64,000 nucleotides of DNA, taken from assembly GCF_008711325.1 (NCBI RefSeq), contig NZ_VXDB01000013.1, positions 62,001 through 126,000 of the forward strand, read 5' to 3'. A model generated the notes under the pieces. That model was not told the DNA's origin and did not search any database. It saw only the letters and a list, made by a program, of their open reading frames with translations. Below, piece by piece: positions 17,785 through 27,509 of the stretch (its first letter is position 1; each line of letters begins with the position of its first letter). This DNA comes from Roseibium sediminis. GTDB taxonomy: Bacteria > Pseudomonadota > Alphaproteobacteria > Rhizobiales > Stappiaceae. A program made the position numbers and the translations under genes.

Positions 17785-19284
17785 TCAGATGGTCTGATTG
17801 TACTCACCCACTTCCGGGTTTTCCCGCAACACGCCATCGACCGCCTTGAACATCGCGTGCAAACGCTCTTCAGACGCAGGGCTTTCGATCACAACAACCA
17901 GCTCCGGTTTGTTGGAGGAAGCTCGCACCAGACCCCATGTGCCGTCATCCGTCACCACGCGGACGCCGTTGACGGTGATGAGATCCGTGATCGGGTGACC
18001 GGCGATCTTTTCGCCCTTGGCCTGCATGTCCTTGAACCGGGCAACGACCTTGTCAACGATGCCGTATTTGATCTCGTCGTCACAATGCGGCGACATGGTC
18101 GGAGACCCCCAGGTCTTGGGAAGATCACGGCGCAGATCCGCCATGGTCTTGTCCGGATTCCGGTCCAGCATGTCGAGAATGGCGATGGCCGATACCAGTC
18201 CGTCGTCATAACCGCGCCCAATCGGGGCATTGAAGAAATAGTGACCGGACTTTTCAAAGCCGACGATGGCTTTTAGTTCCGTCACCCGGCGCTTGATGTA
18301 GGAATGGCCGGTCTTGAAATAGTCGGTTTTCGCGCCGTTTGCCTGAAGAACCGGGTCCGTGTTGAAGAGACCAGTCGACTTCACATCGACCACAAACTGG
18401 CTGTTCGGGTACAGTGCGGAGATGTCGCGGGCAAGCATCACGCCAACCTTGTCAGCGAAGATTTCCTCACCCTCGTTGTCAACAACGCCGCATCGGTCGC
18501 CGTCGCCGTCAAAGCCAAGCCCGACCTCCGCACCGGTTTCCATCACCTTGTCGCGGAGCGCATGAAGCATCTTCATGTCTTCCGGGTTGGGATTGTAGCG
18601 CGGGAACGTGTGATCCAGCTCTGTATCCAGCGGAATGACATCGGCCCCAAGCGCGGAGAGGATACGCGGCGCAAAAGCTCCGGCAGTCCCATTGCCACAG
18701 GCTGCAACCACCTTGATCGGGCGCTTCAGCTTGGCCCGGTTGGTCAGATCGTTGAAATAGACTTCAGGGAAATTCTCGACAAAACGATAGCTGCCGCTTC
18801 CCTTCACGATGAACTGGGCTTCAAGGACAATGTCCTTCAACCGTCCCATTTCATCCGGGCCAAAGGTCAGCGGGCGGTCGATACCCATCTTCACGCCGGT
18901 CCAGCCATTGTCGTTATGCGATGCGGTAATCATCGCCACCGCCGGAACATCCAGCGCGAACTGTGCGAAATACGCCATCGGCGACAAGGCCAAACCGATA
19001 TCATGCACGTTGATCCCAACAGCCATGAGGCCGTTGATCACCGCCATCTTGATCGAGGCCGAGTAGCCGCGGAAGTCGTGGCCGACAACAATATCCGGAC
19101 GTACGCCGCGCTCGTGAATGAGGGTACCAATCCCCATTCCCAAGGCCTGCATACCCATGAGATTGATTTCTTTTTCAAAAAGCCAACGTGCATCATATTC
19201 CCGAAACCCCGTGGGTTTCACCATCGGGGCGGACTCATATTCGAATGTGTTGGCCTTGAGAAAAGGTACCGGCTTCGGGAACAT
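17785..19284 (-). CDS. Phosphomannomutase/phosphoglucomutase
   Basis: This 499-residue protein belongs to the alpha-D-phosphohexomutase family. The active serine loop is ITASHNDNGWTGVK near residues 118-131. The metal loop is FDGDGDRCGVVDN near 258-270. The sugar-binding loop is FEKSGHYFF near 348-356, and the phosphate loop RASSNKPELVV lies near 457. It interconverts hexose-6-phosphate and hexose-1-phosphate for exopolysaccharide and LPS precursors. AGAGG precedes the ATG. A terminator lies immediately downstream. Confidence 0.93.
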   Translation of the reverse strand: MFPKPVPFLKANTFEYESAPMVKPTGFREYDARWLFEKEINLMGMQALGMGIGTLIHERGVRPDIVVGHDFRGYSASIKMAVINGLMAVGINVHDIGLALSPMAYFAQFALDVPAVAMITASHNDNGWTGVKMGIDRPLTFGPDEMGRLKDIVLEAQFIVKGSGSYRFVENFPEVYFNDLTNRAKLKRPIKVVAACGNGTAGAFAPRILSALGADVIPLDTELDHTFPRYNPNPEDMKMLHALRDKVMETGAEVGLGFDGDGDRCGVVDNEGEEIFADKVGVMLARDISALYPNSQFVVDVKSTGLFNTDPVLQANGAKTDYFKTGHSYIKRRVTELKAIVGFEKSGHYFFNAPIGRGYDDGLVSAIAILDMLDRNPDKTMADLRRDLPKTWGSPTMSPHCDDEIKYGIVDKVVARFKDMQAKGEKIAGHPITDLITVNGVRVVTDDGTWGLVRASSNKPELVVVIESPASEERLHAMFKAVDGVLRENPEVGEYNQTI

Positions 19285-19348
19285 GGAAACCTCTTGTATG
19301 GGTGGGGTGAGTTACGATTCAGACGCAACCCAAGGATTGCTGCGGACC

Positions 19349-19858
19349 TTATTGGACCAGTATCAGGGTGTCATTTGAAAAGTGAAACTTGTCGAGCTTA
19401 CCCAAAGCGGACATGCCGAGCAGCGTGATGCTCAAAAGGTCGTCTTTCAGAATGATCGCATCGACATCTCGAAGGCGAATGGAACCAAGCTTCATTTCGC
19501 GAACCGTGGCCCGCGCAGCCTTGGCGACGCCATTGGCCGTACTCACGGGCAAGGTGTAGTCTGAAGGCTTTGGAAAGACACCGATCTTCTTGGCAACGCT
19601 CTCCGGCAGGGCCAGTGCGGAAGCGCCGGTATCCACCAGCATGGTCACGGTCCGACCATTCAGTTTTCCATCCGTCACATAGTGCCCATCACGCCCTACC
19701 TGGATCTTGTAGATGCGTTCACCACTCTCATTTTCATCATCGGCCGATTGGCGCGCACTTTCCTCCGATTGCCGGGAATCCACATAGGTCTGGAGAACTC
19801 CAGGCACGAACGGAGCTGCAACGGCGATTGCAATGACCGGGACGAGCAGACGCCACAT
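19349..19858 (-). CDS. TIGR02281-type membrane-anchored clan AA aspartic protease
   Basis: This 169-residue protein has one N-terminal membrane helix (LLVPVIAIAVAAPFVPGVL). After a charged linker comes a retropepsin-like domain with the catalytic triplet in MLVDTGASALALP near residue 95, and a flap and second half ending LLGMSALGKLDKFHF. Single-domain members must dimerise to be active. The ATG at 19858 was chosen because CAGGA lies 8 nt upstream; a further upstream ATG at 19882 lacks a ribosome site. The substrate is unknown. The neighbours (ribokinase, phosphomutase) give no clear lead. Confidence 0.85.
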   Translation of the reverse strand: MWRLLVPVIAIAVAAPFVPGVLQTYVDSRQSEESARQSADDENESGERIYKIQVGRDGHYVTDGKLNGRTVTMLVDTGASALALPESVAKKIGVFPKPSDYTLPVSTANGVAKAARATVREMKLGSIRLRDVDAIILKDDLLSITLLGMSALGKLDKFHFSNDTLILVQ

Positions 19859-19927
19859 CTTCTGATCCTGTAAAACATCCAAGGAGACTGTACGTTACCC
19901 TGTCAGTCTTATCAGGTCGTGAAAGGA

Positions 19928-20833
19928 TCAGATTTTTTCGACCTTTTCGGCCATTTCTGCAATCTGAGCGGAGGTTGGAGCACTCGACTGCGCTCCGGTG
20001 CGCGTGCAGGCAAGGCTGCCAGCAGCAACGCCCTGCTTGAGCGCAACTTCCAGCTCAAGCCCGCTGTGGAGGGCTGCTGCCAGCGCTCCGCAAAAGGCAT
20101 CCCCTGCTCCGGTTGTGTCCACCACTTCAACAGCCGGCGGCCTGAACCGAAAGCGGTCCTTGCCCTTGCGGGCCACAACTCCGTCGGCACCAAGAGTGAC
20201 CACGACAAGATTATGATCCGAGGCGACTGCCTCAGCAAAGTCTTCCGGCTCTCCAGCCACACCCAAGGCGCTCCCGATATGCTGGGCCTCGGTTTCGTTG
20301 ACCACCAGAACGTCGACCTGCTCGATCAGTTCAGGAATAGAGCTCCGGGGAACCGGAGCGGGATTGTAGAATACGGATGCGCCGGCAGCCTTCGCCGATT
20401 TCATGGCTGCGAGAGCCTGTTGCGCTGGCACTTCGCCTTGCAACACCAGCATGCCATCGACTGCCAATGCTCCCGCCAGCCAGTTCGCGTCAACGCGCGC
20501 ATTGGCACCGCTTGCAACGATGATCTGGTTTTCTCCACCTGCGTCGACCCCGATAAGGGCCAGCCCGGTTGCGCCGTCCAGACGGCGAACATGGGACAGC
20601 TCGACGCCAGTGGCCAGCAGGTTCGCCAGCGCAAGATCGGCAAATGCATCCGATCCCACGGCCCCGATCATGGAGACTTCAGCGCCAGCAAGACGGGCGG
20701 CAAGCGCCTGATTGGCACCTTTTCCGCCCGCAAAACTTTGGTGATCCGGCCCGTTGACGGTTTCACCCGGTCCGGGCAGGCGCGGCACGACCACAACAAG
20801 ATCGAGATTGATGGACCCGAATACCGTGATCAT
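19928..20833 (-). CDS. rbsK: Ribokinase
   Basis: This 301-residue PfkB family sugar kinase has the N-terminal signature VFGSINLDLVVVVPRLPGPGETV, GGKGANQA near residue 39, and the C-terminal signature VDTTGAGDAFCGAL near 240-253 with the catalytic Asp. It phosphorylates ribose (possibly deoxyribose) at O-5. It lies in the same direction as the nucleoside cluster but is split from upp by a MITE-like element whose end is only about 15 bp before this ATG. Its ribosome site AGGGG lies between the element and the ATG. Confidence 0.92.
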   Translation of the reverse strand: MITVFGSINLDLVVVVPRLPGPGETVNGPDHQSFAGGKGANQALAARLAGAEVSMIGAVGSDAFADLALANLLATGVELSHVRRLDGATGLALIGVDAGGENQIIVASGANARVDANWLAGALAVDGMLVLQGEVPAQQALAAMKSAKAAGASVFYNPAPVPRSSIPELIEQVDVLVVNETEAQHIGSALGVAGEPEDFAEAVASDHNLVVVTLGADGVVARKGKDRFRFRPPAVEVVDTTGAGDAFCGALAAALHSGLELEVALKQGVAAGSLACTRTGAQSSAPTSAQIAEMAEKVEKI

Positions 20834-20848
20834 GGCTGCCCCTGCTCT

Positions 20849-21119
20849 TAGGCTGTGTAGACGAATTGGCGATGTATTTCGCCGGGAAATTCAGCGTTCA
20901 AGACAAGGCAGAGCTGGCGCAGGCGATGTGGTGCATCGTCAAGCCGGATTTGCCTTGGTATTGGGCGCTGCAGGCCCGGCCCATTCGGGTGGATCAAACG
21001 TCTGCAATCTGAAGGAAACGTCCCCTTGAACGTATGATCAATACGTTCTTCAGGCCCCTTTCCATCATATTTTGCCCTTTGATCCACGAAATACGCCTCC
21101 AATTCGTCCACGCAGCCTA
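20849..21119 (+). mobile_element. Complete MITE-like element, copy C, with 19-bp imperfect terminal inverted repeats
   Basis: The left end GGCTGTGTAGACGAATTGG and the complement of the right end GGCTGCGTGGACGAATTGG match at 17 of 19 positions. TA dinucleotides flank both ends, consistent with a TA-type target, as used by IS630- or IS5-like transposases. Inside is a perfect palindrome GAACGTAT/ATACGTTC at about 21030-21050. No transposase frame is present. It sits between upp (ends 21130) and rbsK (starts 20833). Two diverged copies lie at 8105 and 8482. Confidence 0.75.
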
Positions 21120-21129
21120 GATCGAAACC

Positions 21130-21759
21130 TTACTTCGTGCCGTACATCCGGTCACCGGCATCGCCGAGGCCCGGAACAATATAGCCTTTCTCGTTCAAAC
21201 GCTCATCGATGCTGGCGGTATAGATCGGCACGTCAGGATGATGCTCGTTGAATTTCTGCACGCCTTCCGGGGCGGCCAGCAAGCACAGGAAACGAACGTT
21301 GTTTGCTCCGCGCTCCTTGAGTTTCTGGACGGCGGCAATCGCTGAATTGGCTGTTGCCAGCATCGGGTCAACGACGATCACGAGACGCTCGTTCAGGTCT
21401 TCCGGTGCCTTGAAGTAATATTCAACCGGCTGCAGCGTTTCAGGATCACGATAAAGACCGACATGCGCCACGCGCGCGGACGGGACCAGATCCAGCATGC
21501 CTTCAAGCAGGCCGTTTCCTGCGCGCAGGACGGAGGCAAAAACCAGTTTCTTGCCCGCGAGCGTCGGTGCCTGCATTTCCGCAAGTGGTGTCTCGATCGT
21601 CTGGCGAACGAGCGGCAGGTCGCGGGTTACTTCATAGCAAAGCAACGTGGAAATTTCTCGAAGCAGACGGCGAAAGCCCTGAGTGGATGTCGACTTGTCC
21701 CGCATGATTGAAAGCTTGTGCTGTACAAGCGGGTGGCTGATCACATTTGCTCCGGACAT
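21130..21759 (-). CDS. upp: Uracil phosphoribosyltransferase
   Basis: This 209-residue enzyme makes UMP from uracil and PRPP. Family signatures are [24 protein letters not shown] at the N-terminus, [31 protein letters not shown] near 75-105, and the PRPP loop [16 protein letters not shown] near 129-144. The C-terminal [14 protein letters not shown] is typical. It is the last gene of the nucleoside cluster before the inserted element and would salvage the uracil released from (deoxy)uridine. AGAGG precedes the ATG. Confidence 0.96.
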   Translation of the reverse strand: MSGANVISHPLVQHKLSIMRDKSTSTQGFRRLLREISTLLCYEVTRDLPLVRQTIETPLAEMQAPTLAGKKLVFASVLRAGNGLLEGMLDLVPSARVAHVGLYRDPETLQPVEYYFKAPEDLNERLVIVVDPMLATANSAIAAVQKLKERGANNVRFLCLLAAPEGVQKFNEHHPDVPIYTASIDERLNEKGYIVPGLGDAGDRMYGTK

Positions 21760-21835
21760 GGCTGCCTCTTTCTGTTTGATCCGGCAGGTTGCCGGTTCCG
21801 ATTGTTGTGTGCGATTTCAGATGTGGCTTTTGAAG

Positions 21836-23062
21836 CTATGCCCCTTTTGGAGCCCAAAAAACAGCCCCGGTAGACAGGATATTCCTGACTTTCTGAAATG
21901 CCTCGGGATTTTCCATTGCCAGTTTTGCCGCTGCCCTGACCGTTCCCCCCTCGATAATGCAGGGAAGAGGAAGACCGTCAGCGTCTGTTTCCAGAATTTG
22001 GCGCAGACGTGCGGCGAGTTCCACAATGAGCGCGGACGACACTGCCCGCAATTCGGTTCGCTGCGCCTCGGCGGGAAATGCGTCTTCCGGTCTAATTGCG
22101 CCCGAAGCCACCAGCAGCCCGGCGTGGATACCGTCGCTGGGCGCGGGAAGCTCCTCGAAGCCGGATGTGCCGATACCCGCCCATGAGAAAGGCTCAATCA
22201 GATTGAACGCCAGTGCCTGCACCGCATGATGCAGTGGCACGATGATCTCGTCGTCACCACTTTCCAGACGCCAGCTGTCCCCGAGGATCAGGTCGCCTTC
22301 CTGTGCTCCGCCATTCCAAAGCGGCGCAAGTGCATCAGAGAGGCTATCGAAAACTGTGCTCATCTTGAGATCACCGTCTTCCACATGCTTCAACATGGCA
22401 ACGAGCAGGCGGCCCGGACGGAGCGTTCCCTTATGGCCGAAGACGTCCGGCCGCATACCGACCACTTCACCAAACCGGCGCAAATGCCCCGTCATGGCGG
22501 CGAGCCACTTTGGATGAACAGACCGATCAAGGCCGAAGGATGCTGCGATCTCGTCCTCCTCAAGCCGGATCAGGGCGTCAACATCCACGCGGAGCGGGTC
22601 ATTCGGGTCGGCGGAAAACACGCCTGACTGAAACATTGCAAAGACAGCAATGAAGAGGGCAGTCCTGCCACGATGAACCTCGCCGGTTCCCGGTTCGGTA
22701 TAGATCCAACCTTCGGGCGGGTTTACGTCTGCGGCACCCAGCAGGATCGCCAGATCTCCGGCGACCTGCAAAAGATCCTCGGCAGACGAGAAGCCTCGGG
22801 CACTTGCAAGACTATCCCAGCGATCCATGCCGCTGCTTTCCAGCATTCGCCAACAGCTTGCCGGCGGCACCTGATAATCGGGATATGTTTCCTGCATGGC
22901 CAGGTCACACAGCTTTGCAACTTCGTCCAGTCGGGAAAGGTCGACGGACAAGGAGCGCGTCTCGCCACGAAGGGCCCTTTGCAGCACGTCAGCAGTTTCA
23001 CGGCGTGTCCGCTGCGCAGTCAAAAGGTCCAGAAGTGCTGACGGAGCCGTTTCAGATGTCAT
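21836..23062 (-). CDS. URC4/urg3 (DUF1688) family protein
   Basis: This 408-residue soluble protein matches the DUF1688 family, known from the yeast URC uracil-catabolism pathway, where URC4 is needed but its reaction is unknown. Recognisable family segments are LSVDLSRLDEVAKL near residue 40, a tyrosine-proline-aspartate then CWRML near 60-72, IEPFSWAGI near 285, and LPLPCIIEGGTVRAAAKLA near the C-terminus. It lies 76 nt before upp, itself the homologue of a URC-pathway gene (URC6). No URC1, URC3 or URC5 homologue is in the window. Its presence suggests a role in pyrimidine base turnover. Confidence 0.8.
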   Translation of the reverse strand: MTSETAPSALLDLLTAQRTRRETADVLQRALRGETRSLSVDLSRLDEVAKLCDLAMQETYPDYQVPPASCWRMLESSGMDRWDSLASARGFSSAEDLLQVAGDLAILLGAADVNPPEGWIYTEPGTGEVHRGRTALFIAVFAMFQSGVFSADPNDPLRVDVDALIRLEEDEIAASFGLDRSVHPKWLAAMTGHLRRFGEVVGMRPDVFGHKGTLRPGRLLVAMLKHVEDGDLKMSTVFDSLSDALAPLWNGGAQEGDLILGDSWRLESGDDEIIVPLHHAVQALAFNLIEPFSWAGIGTSGFEELPAPSDGIHAGLLVASGAIRPEDAFPAEAQRTELRAVSSALIVELAARLRQILETDADGLPLPCIIEGGTVRAAAKLAMENPEAFQKVRNILSTGAVFWAPKGA

Positions 23063-23098
23063 GTGTTTTCCCGGTGCGTTTTCAGTCGACAGGCAATG

Positions 23099-24100
23099 TT
23101 ATTCGGCATCCGAAGTCGCACTGTCGAGACGGACCAGAAGCCGGTTCTTTGTCGCTTCGTCGCAGAAGGCCGCATCAATGGCCGTTCTGGTGATCGCCAG
23201 CTGATCCTCGAATGTCAGCCCGAACGTGGTGCTGACCGTCTTGTATTCCTGTCCGAGCGTGGTTGCGAAAAACGGCGGATCATCCGAATTCAATGTGATG
23301 CGAACCCCTTCGTTTCTCAGAATATTGACCGGATGAAATCGCAGGACCGGGTAGACGCCCAGAGCCACATTTGATCCGGGGCAGACTTCAAGCACGATCT
23401 TCTCATCAATCAGTCGCCGTACGAGGCTCTTGTCCTCAACCGCCCGCACCCCATGGCCGAGCCGTGTCACACCGAGGAAGTCCAGTGCTGCGGAGATGCT
23501 CTCAGGCCCACCAAATTCGCCCGCATGCGCGGTCAGCCCCAGCCCGGCTTCGTCGGCCATCCTGAAGGCCTTGGAAAAATTGGATGGGTGGCCGTCGCGC
23601 TCATCTCCTGCAAGGCCAAAACCTGTGACCAGAGGATGCGGATTGGCAATGACTTCGCGGGCAACGCGTTCTACTGCATTCGCCCCAAAATGGCGGACAC
23701 CGATTGCGATCATCCGGCCTTCTATACCGGTGTCGAGCTTGGCACGTTCCATGCCCGCAGCCAGTCCCTCGACATAGGATCGATAGGAAAGCCCCGCCGC
23801 CTGCGCATGATCTGGCGAAATGAACACTTCGCCGTAAATGGCCCCCTCAGCCGCCAGCATGCGGAAATAGGTTTCGCTCAACAGCGAATAATCACCCGGT
23901 GTCTTGAACACAGAGCTTGCCAGATCATAGGCCTGCAGGAAGGTGGAAAAATCCGACCAGCGATATTTGCCTTTCCGGTCGATGATCGACGACACGTCAA
24001 TTTGATAGTGTTCAGCCAGACGCATGACCAGCGTGGGAGATGCTGCCCCCTCAATGTGGCAGTGGAGCTCTGCCTTCGGCACCGTCACATAGTCTGTCAT
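23099..24100 (-). CDS. add: Adenosine deaminase
   Basis: This 333-residue amidohydrolase has the zinc ligands and catalytic residues in PKAELHCHIEGAASP near residues 8-22, LGLTAHAGEFGGPESI near 190-205, RLGHGVRAVEDKSL near 225-238 and TLNSDDPPFF near 285-294. The family converts adenosine or deoxyadenosine to (deoxy)inosine, feeding the purine nucleoside phosphorylase of the same cluster. Some family members act on adenine, but the cluster favours a nucleoside substrate. It lies 24 nt after deoB and 36 nt before the URC4 gene. Confidence 0.92.
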   Translation of the reverse strand: MTDYVTVPKAELHCHIEGAASPTLVMRLAEHYQIDVSSIIDRKGKYRWSDFSTFLQAYDLASSVFKTPGDYSLLSETYFRMLAAEGAIYGEVFISPDHAQAAGLSYRSYVEGLAAGMERAKLDTGIEGRMIAIGVRHFGANAVERVAREVIANPHPLVTGFGLAGDERDGHPSNFSKAFRMADEAGLGLTAHAGEFGGPESISAALDFLGVTRLGHGVRAVEDKSLVRRLIDEKIVLEVCPGSNVALGVYPVLRFHPVNILRNEGVRITLNSDDPPFFATTLGQEYKTVSTTFGLTFEDQLAITRTAIDAAFCDEATKNRLLVRLDSATSDAE

Positions 24101-24124
24101 GGATCATCACCTGTTCAGGTCAAT

Positions 24125-25345
24125 TCAAAGGAAGCTGGTTCCGTGCGGCCCTGCCGGAATGCCGAGATGCCTGGCAATGGTCTCGCCAATGTCAGCATAG
24201 GTCTTTCTGGCGCCGATGCCACGCCCCTGAAGCCCGGGACCTGTGCACAACACCGGCACGTGCTCGCGGGTATGATCCGTTCCGCGCCAGGTCGGATCGC
24301 AGCCATGGTCCGCTGTCAGGACAAGAAGGTCGCCTTCTTTGAGGTGGGCAATCAACTCCGGCAGCCGCGTGTCGAAATGTTCAAGGGCTGCAGCATAGCC
24401 GGGCACATCGCGGCGGTGACCATAAAGAGAGTCAAAATCGATAAAGTTGGCGAAGACGAGATCCCCGTCCCCGGCAAGATCCATTGCTTCCAGCGTCTTG
24501 TCGAACAATTGATCATTGCCCGCGCCCTTCAGCACCTTCGAGACCCCCTGATGAGCAAAGATGTCAGAGATCTTGCCAACGCCAATCACTGTCCGCCCCG
24601 CATCGGTCAGGCGATCGAGAACAGTGCGCTCGGGCGGCAGCACCGAATAATCCCTGCGATTGGGCGTGCGCTCAAAGGTGTCCCTGCTTTCGCCGGTAAA
24701 GGGGCGAGCTATGACGCGGCCGATATTGTAGGGATCGGCGAGTTCCCGGGTAACCTCACAAAGCCGATAGAGCGCCTCCAGTCCGAAGCGTTCCTCGTGT
24801 GCCGCGATCTGGATCACGCTGTCCGCGGACGTGTAGAAAATCGGCAATCCAGTGCGGACATGTTCCTCGCCCAGCTCTTCGATGATGACAGTGCCCGAGG
24901 CATGTTTGTTGCCGAGAACGCCGGCAATGCCCGACCTTGCTTTCACCCCTTCGATCAGTTCATCAGGAAAGGTTGGCACGGTTTCGGGAAAATAACCCCA
25001 GTCGAAGCGAACCGGGACACCGGCGATTTCCCAGTGACCGGACGGCGTATCCTTGCCGTTGGAGACTTCTTCGGCGTAGCCCCAAAGCCCTTCAGGCTCA
25101 CCTGCAAAATCGAGACCCGGCGCAGCCTTTCCATTTGAGGCAAGAGACGCTGCGCCCAGACCGAGCCGATCCATGTTTGGCACATGCAGTGGACCGGAGC
25201 GCAGACCGTCGCGGTCGCCCTCGCCGATTGCACAGCGTTCTGCAATATGGCCCAGCGTGTCGGATCCGGCATCGCCAAACTTCTCCGCATCGGCGGCACC
25301 GCCAATTCCGAAGCTGTCCAATACGCACAGAATAGCTCTAGGCAT
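24125..25345 (-). CDS. deoB: Phosphopentomutase
   Basis: This 406-residue metalloenzyme converts (deoxy)ribose-1-phosphate to the 5-phosphate. The alkaline-phosphatase-type motifs are visible: [14 protein letters not shown] at the N-terminus, [12 protein letters not shown] near 28-39, [15 protein letters not shown] near 150-164, [17 protein letters not shown] near 283-300 and [19 protein letters not shown] near 340-358. The ATG at 25345 was preferred over an upstream in-frame start because AGAGGA precedes it and family proteins start at MPRAI. It follows deoA by 65 nt. Confidence 0.95.
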   Translation of the reverse strand: MPRAILCVLDSFGIGGAADAEKFGDAGSDTLGHIAERCAIGEGDRDGLRSGPLHVPNMDRLGLGAASLASNGKAAPGLDFAGEPEGLWGYAEEVSNGKDTPSGHWEIAGVPVRFDWGYFPETVPTFPDELIEGVKARSGIAGVLGNKHASGTVIIEELGEEHVRTGLPIFYTSADSVIQIAAHEERFGLEALYRLCEVTRELADPYNIGRVIARPFTGESRDTFERTPNRRDYSVLPPERTVLDRLTDAGRTVIGVGKISDIFAHQGVSKVLKGAGNDQLFDKTLEAMDLAGDGDLVFANFIDFDSLYGHRRDVPGYAAALEHFDTRLPELIAHLKEGDLLVLTADHGCDPTWRGTDHTREHVPVLCTGPGLQGRGIGARKTYADIGETIARHLGIPAGPHGTSFL

Positions 25346-25410
25346 GAGCCTGTCCTCTTTATTGCCGACCGATGGCCGGAGAGGCCCCGTTTTCCGGGGC
25401 CCTTGAGATC

Positions 25411-26727
25411 TCAAGACGCGATCCGCTCGACAACGGCGGGGTAGTCCGGCACGTCTCTCGCATCGCCGATCCGGTAGGCTGCACGCACCATGCGGGATGC
25501 TTCTTCAACCTGGTCCTGCGTCTGGGCATGCACGATGGCGAGCGGAGCATCGGAATCGACCGAATTGCCAAGACCGGCCAGATTGGTCAGTCCGACAGCC
25601 GGATCAATCTTCTGGGCGGCAAATGTCCGGCCACCGCCGAGAGCAACAACGGCAAGGCCAACCTGACGCGCGTCAACGCCGGTGACGATCCCGTCCATGT
25701 CTGCGTAGATCGGTGCCTCGATCGGCGCCTTGGCCAGATACAGTTCAGACTTTTCCATGAAGTCCGCAGGACCACCAAGAGCGGTGACCATTTTCGCGAA
25801 GATCTCCGCCGCCTTACCGCTTTCAAAGGCGTCCCGCATTTTCGCTTCACCATCGGCGCCGTTTTCGGCAAGACCACCGGTTGCGAGCAACTCGCCACCT
25901 TGTGCGACCGTGACATCCCACAAGCGGCTATCAATCGCCGTGCCTTTCAGGAAGTCGACAGCGTTTTGAACTTCAATCGCGTTGCCGGCAGCCGAGGCCA
26001 GCGGTTCGTTCATGTCGGTCAGGATTGCAGTTGTCTTCAACCCGGCACCATTGGCGACCAGAACGAGGCTTTGGGCAAGGGCCCGCGCATCTTCCAGCTT
26101 CGCCATGAAGGCACCCGTGCCCCATTTCACGTCCAGCACCAGACCCTCAAGTCCCGCTGCCAGCTTTTTCGACAGGATGGATGCTGTAATCAGGTCGATG
26201 CTCTCCACAGTGGCCGTAACGTCACGAATTCCATAGAACCGCTTGTCGGCAGGAGCAAGGTTGCCGGTTTGCCCGATAATGGCGCAGCCAACTTCCTTGA
26301 CCACTTTCTTGAAGAGCGTGTTGTCCGGTTGGGTCTTGTACCCTGGAATGCTGTCGAACTTGTCGAGCGTACCGCCGGTATGACCGAGGCCCCGACCGGA
26401 AATCATCGGCACGGCTGCGCCACAGGCAGCAAGCGCCGGAGCGAGCATCAACGAAACATTGTCGCCAACACCGCCGGTGGAATGCTTGTCGAGAACCGGT
26501 GCATCGACATCGGACCAGTCCAGCACATCGCCGCTGTCGCGCATACCCAATGTCAGTCCGACGCGTTCTTCAACAGTCAGCCCCTTGAAGAAGACCGCCA
26601 TGGCAAAGGCCGCAACCTGGCCTTCTGTGATGGTTTCGTCGGCCAGACCCCTCACGAAAAACGCAATCTCTTCCGGGGTGAGCGTCTGCCCATCCCGTTT
26701 CTTTCTGACAATTTCCTGCGGCAGCAT
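25411..26727 (-). CDS. deoA: Thymidine phosphorylase
   Basis: This 438-residue enzyme splits thymidine or deoxyuridine with phosphate to the base and deoxyribose-1-phosphate. Signatures are [24 protein letters not shown] near residues 22-45, [14 protein letters not shown] near 80-93 (phosphate binding), [14 protein letters not shown] near 113-126 and [10 protein letters not shown] near 200-209. The length is typical for a class II nucleoside phosphorylase without the PYNP C-terminal extension. It lies 2 nt after deoC. AAGGA precedes the ATG. Confidence 0.95.
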   Translation of the reverse strand: MLPQEIVRKKRDGQTLTPEEIAFFVRGLADETITEGQVAAFAMAVFFKGLTVEERVGLTLGMRDSGDVLDWSDVDAPVLDKHSTGGVGDNVSLMLAPALAACGAAVPMISGRGLGHTGGTLDKFDSIPGYKTQPDNTLFKKVVKEVGCAIIGQTGNLAPADKRFYGIRDVTATVESIDLITASILSKKLAAGLEGLVLDVKWGTGAFMAKLEDARALAQSLVLVANGAGLKTTAILTDMNEPLASAAGNAIEVQNAVDFLKGTAIDSRLWDVTVAQGGELLATGGLAENGADGEAKMRDAFESGKAAEIFAKMVTALGGPADFMEKSELYLAKAPIEAPIYADMDGIVTGVDARQVGLAVVALGGGRTFAAQKIDPAVGLTNLAGLGNSVDSDAPLAIVHAQTQDQVEEASRMVRAAYRIGDARDVPDYPAVVERIAS

Positions 26728-26729
26728 TT

Positions 26730-27509
26730 TTAGTATCCTTCGCCCGCGTGCACAGTTTTTCCCTCAAGTTCGGCGATCAGGGCATCCAGAAGCCCACTTG
26801 CTCCAAACCGGAAGGTGGTGGCGGACACCCAGTTGTGTCCCATGATCTTGTCGGCGAGAGCCAGATAGGCAGCGGCATCTTCGGCCGTCTTGATCCCCCC
26901 GGCGGGCTTGAAGCCCACGTTGCGACCATGATCCCGGCGCTCCTCCTCGATTGCCGTCAACATGATCTCGGCAGCTTCCAGCGTGGCGTTCACCGGCACC
27001 TTGCCCGTGGAGGTCTTGATGAAGTCCGCGCCTGCGCCAATGGCAATTTCCGATGCCAGATGGATCAAAAGCGGATCCTTGATCTCTCCGGTTTCCAGAA
27101 TGACCTTCAGCTTTGCCGGAGCCGGAATTGCTTCTTTCACCCGAATGATCTGCTCCTCGGCAAAGCCTTTCCGACCTTCCATGAAAGCGCGGTAGGGCAT
27201 GACAAGATCGATCTCGTCCGCACCATCGGCAATTGCCTGCCGGGTCTCGGCAACAACTGCAGAGGTTTCAGTGCCGCCTGCCGGAAAATTGACGACCGTT
27301 GCCACTTTCACACCAGTACCAGCCAGTTCCCGCACGCCCTGCGCAACGAAGCGCGGCCAGATGCAGATGGCGGCAACAGAACCATGTGGCGTTACGGCCC
27401 GTCCGGTCAGCGTTGTGATGTCTGCCTCGGTGCAGTCGTCATTCAAATTGGTCAGGTCGACGAGACCCAGCGCTCGCCGTGCCACGTCTTTCAGGGACAA
27501 GTCATCCAC
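26730..27509 (-). CDS. deoC: Deoxyribose-phosphate aldolase
   Basis: This 259-residue class I aldolase cleaves deoxyribose-5-phosphate to glyceraldehyde-3-phosphate and acetaldehyde. It has [10 protein letters not shown] near 133-142, the Schiff-base lysine in [11 protein letters not shown] near 165-175, and the second lysine in [14 protein letters not shown] near 200-213. Its start overlaps the purine nucleoside phosphorylase stop by 8 nt and a strong AAGGAGG site precedes it. It is followed directly by deoA. Confidence 0.95.
   Translation of the reverse strand: MDDLSLKDVARRALGLVDLTNLNDDCTEADITTLTGRAVTPHGSVAAICIWPRFVAQGVRELAGTGVKVATVVNFPAGGTETSAVVAETRQAIADGADEIDLVMPYRAFMEGRKGFAEEQIIRVKEAIPAPAKLKVILETGEIKDPLLIHLASEIAIGAGADFIKTSTGKVPVNATLEAAEIMLTAIEEERRDHGRNVGFKPAGGIKTAEDAAAYLALADKIMGHNWVSATTFRFGASGLLDALIAELEGKTVHAGEGY

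Noticed and set aside
18304..19428. A long plus-strand open frame opposite the phosphomannomutase gene.
   Set aside because: The minus-strand protein has all catalytic loops of the phosphohexomutase family; the antisense frame has no recognisable domain.
20848..21111. An 87-codon minus-strand open frame covering most of the inverted-repeat element.
   Set aside because: It lacks transposase motifs, and the two other copies of the element do not keep the frame, so it is unlikely to be coding.
23453..25138. A 561-codon open frame on the plus strand opposite add and deoB.
   Set aside because: It is antisense to two strongly supported genes, has no family features, and is explained by the third-position GC bias of the real genes.
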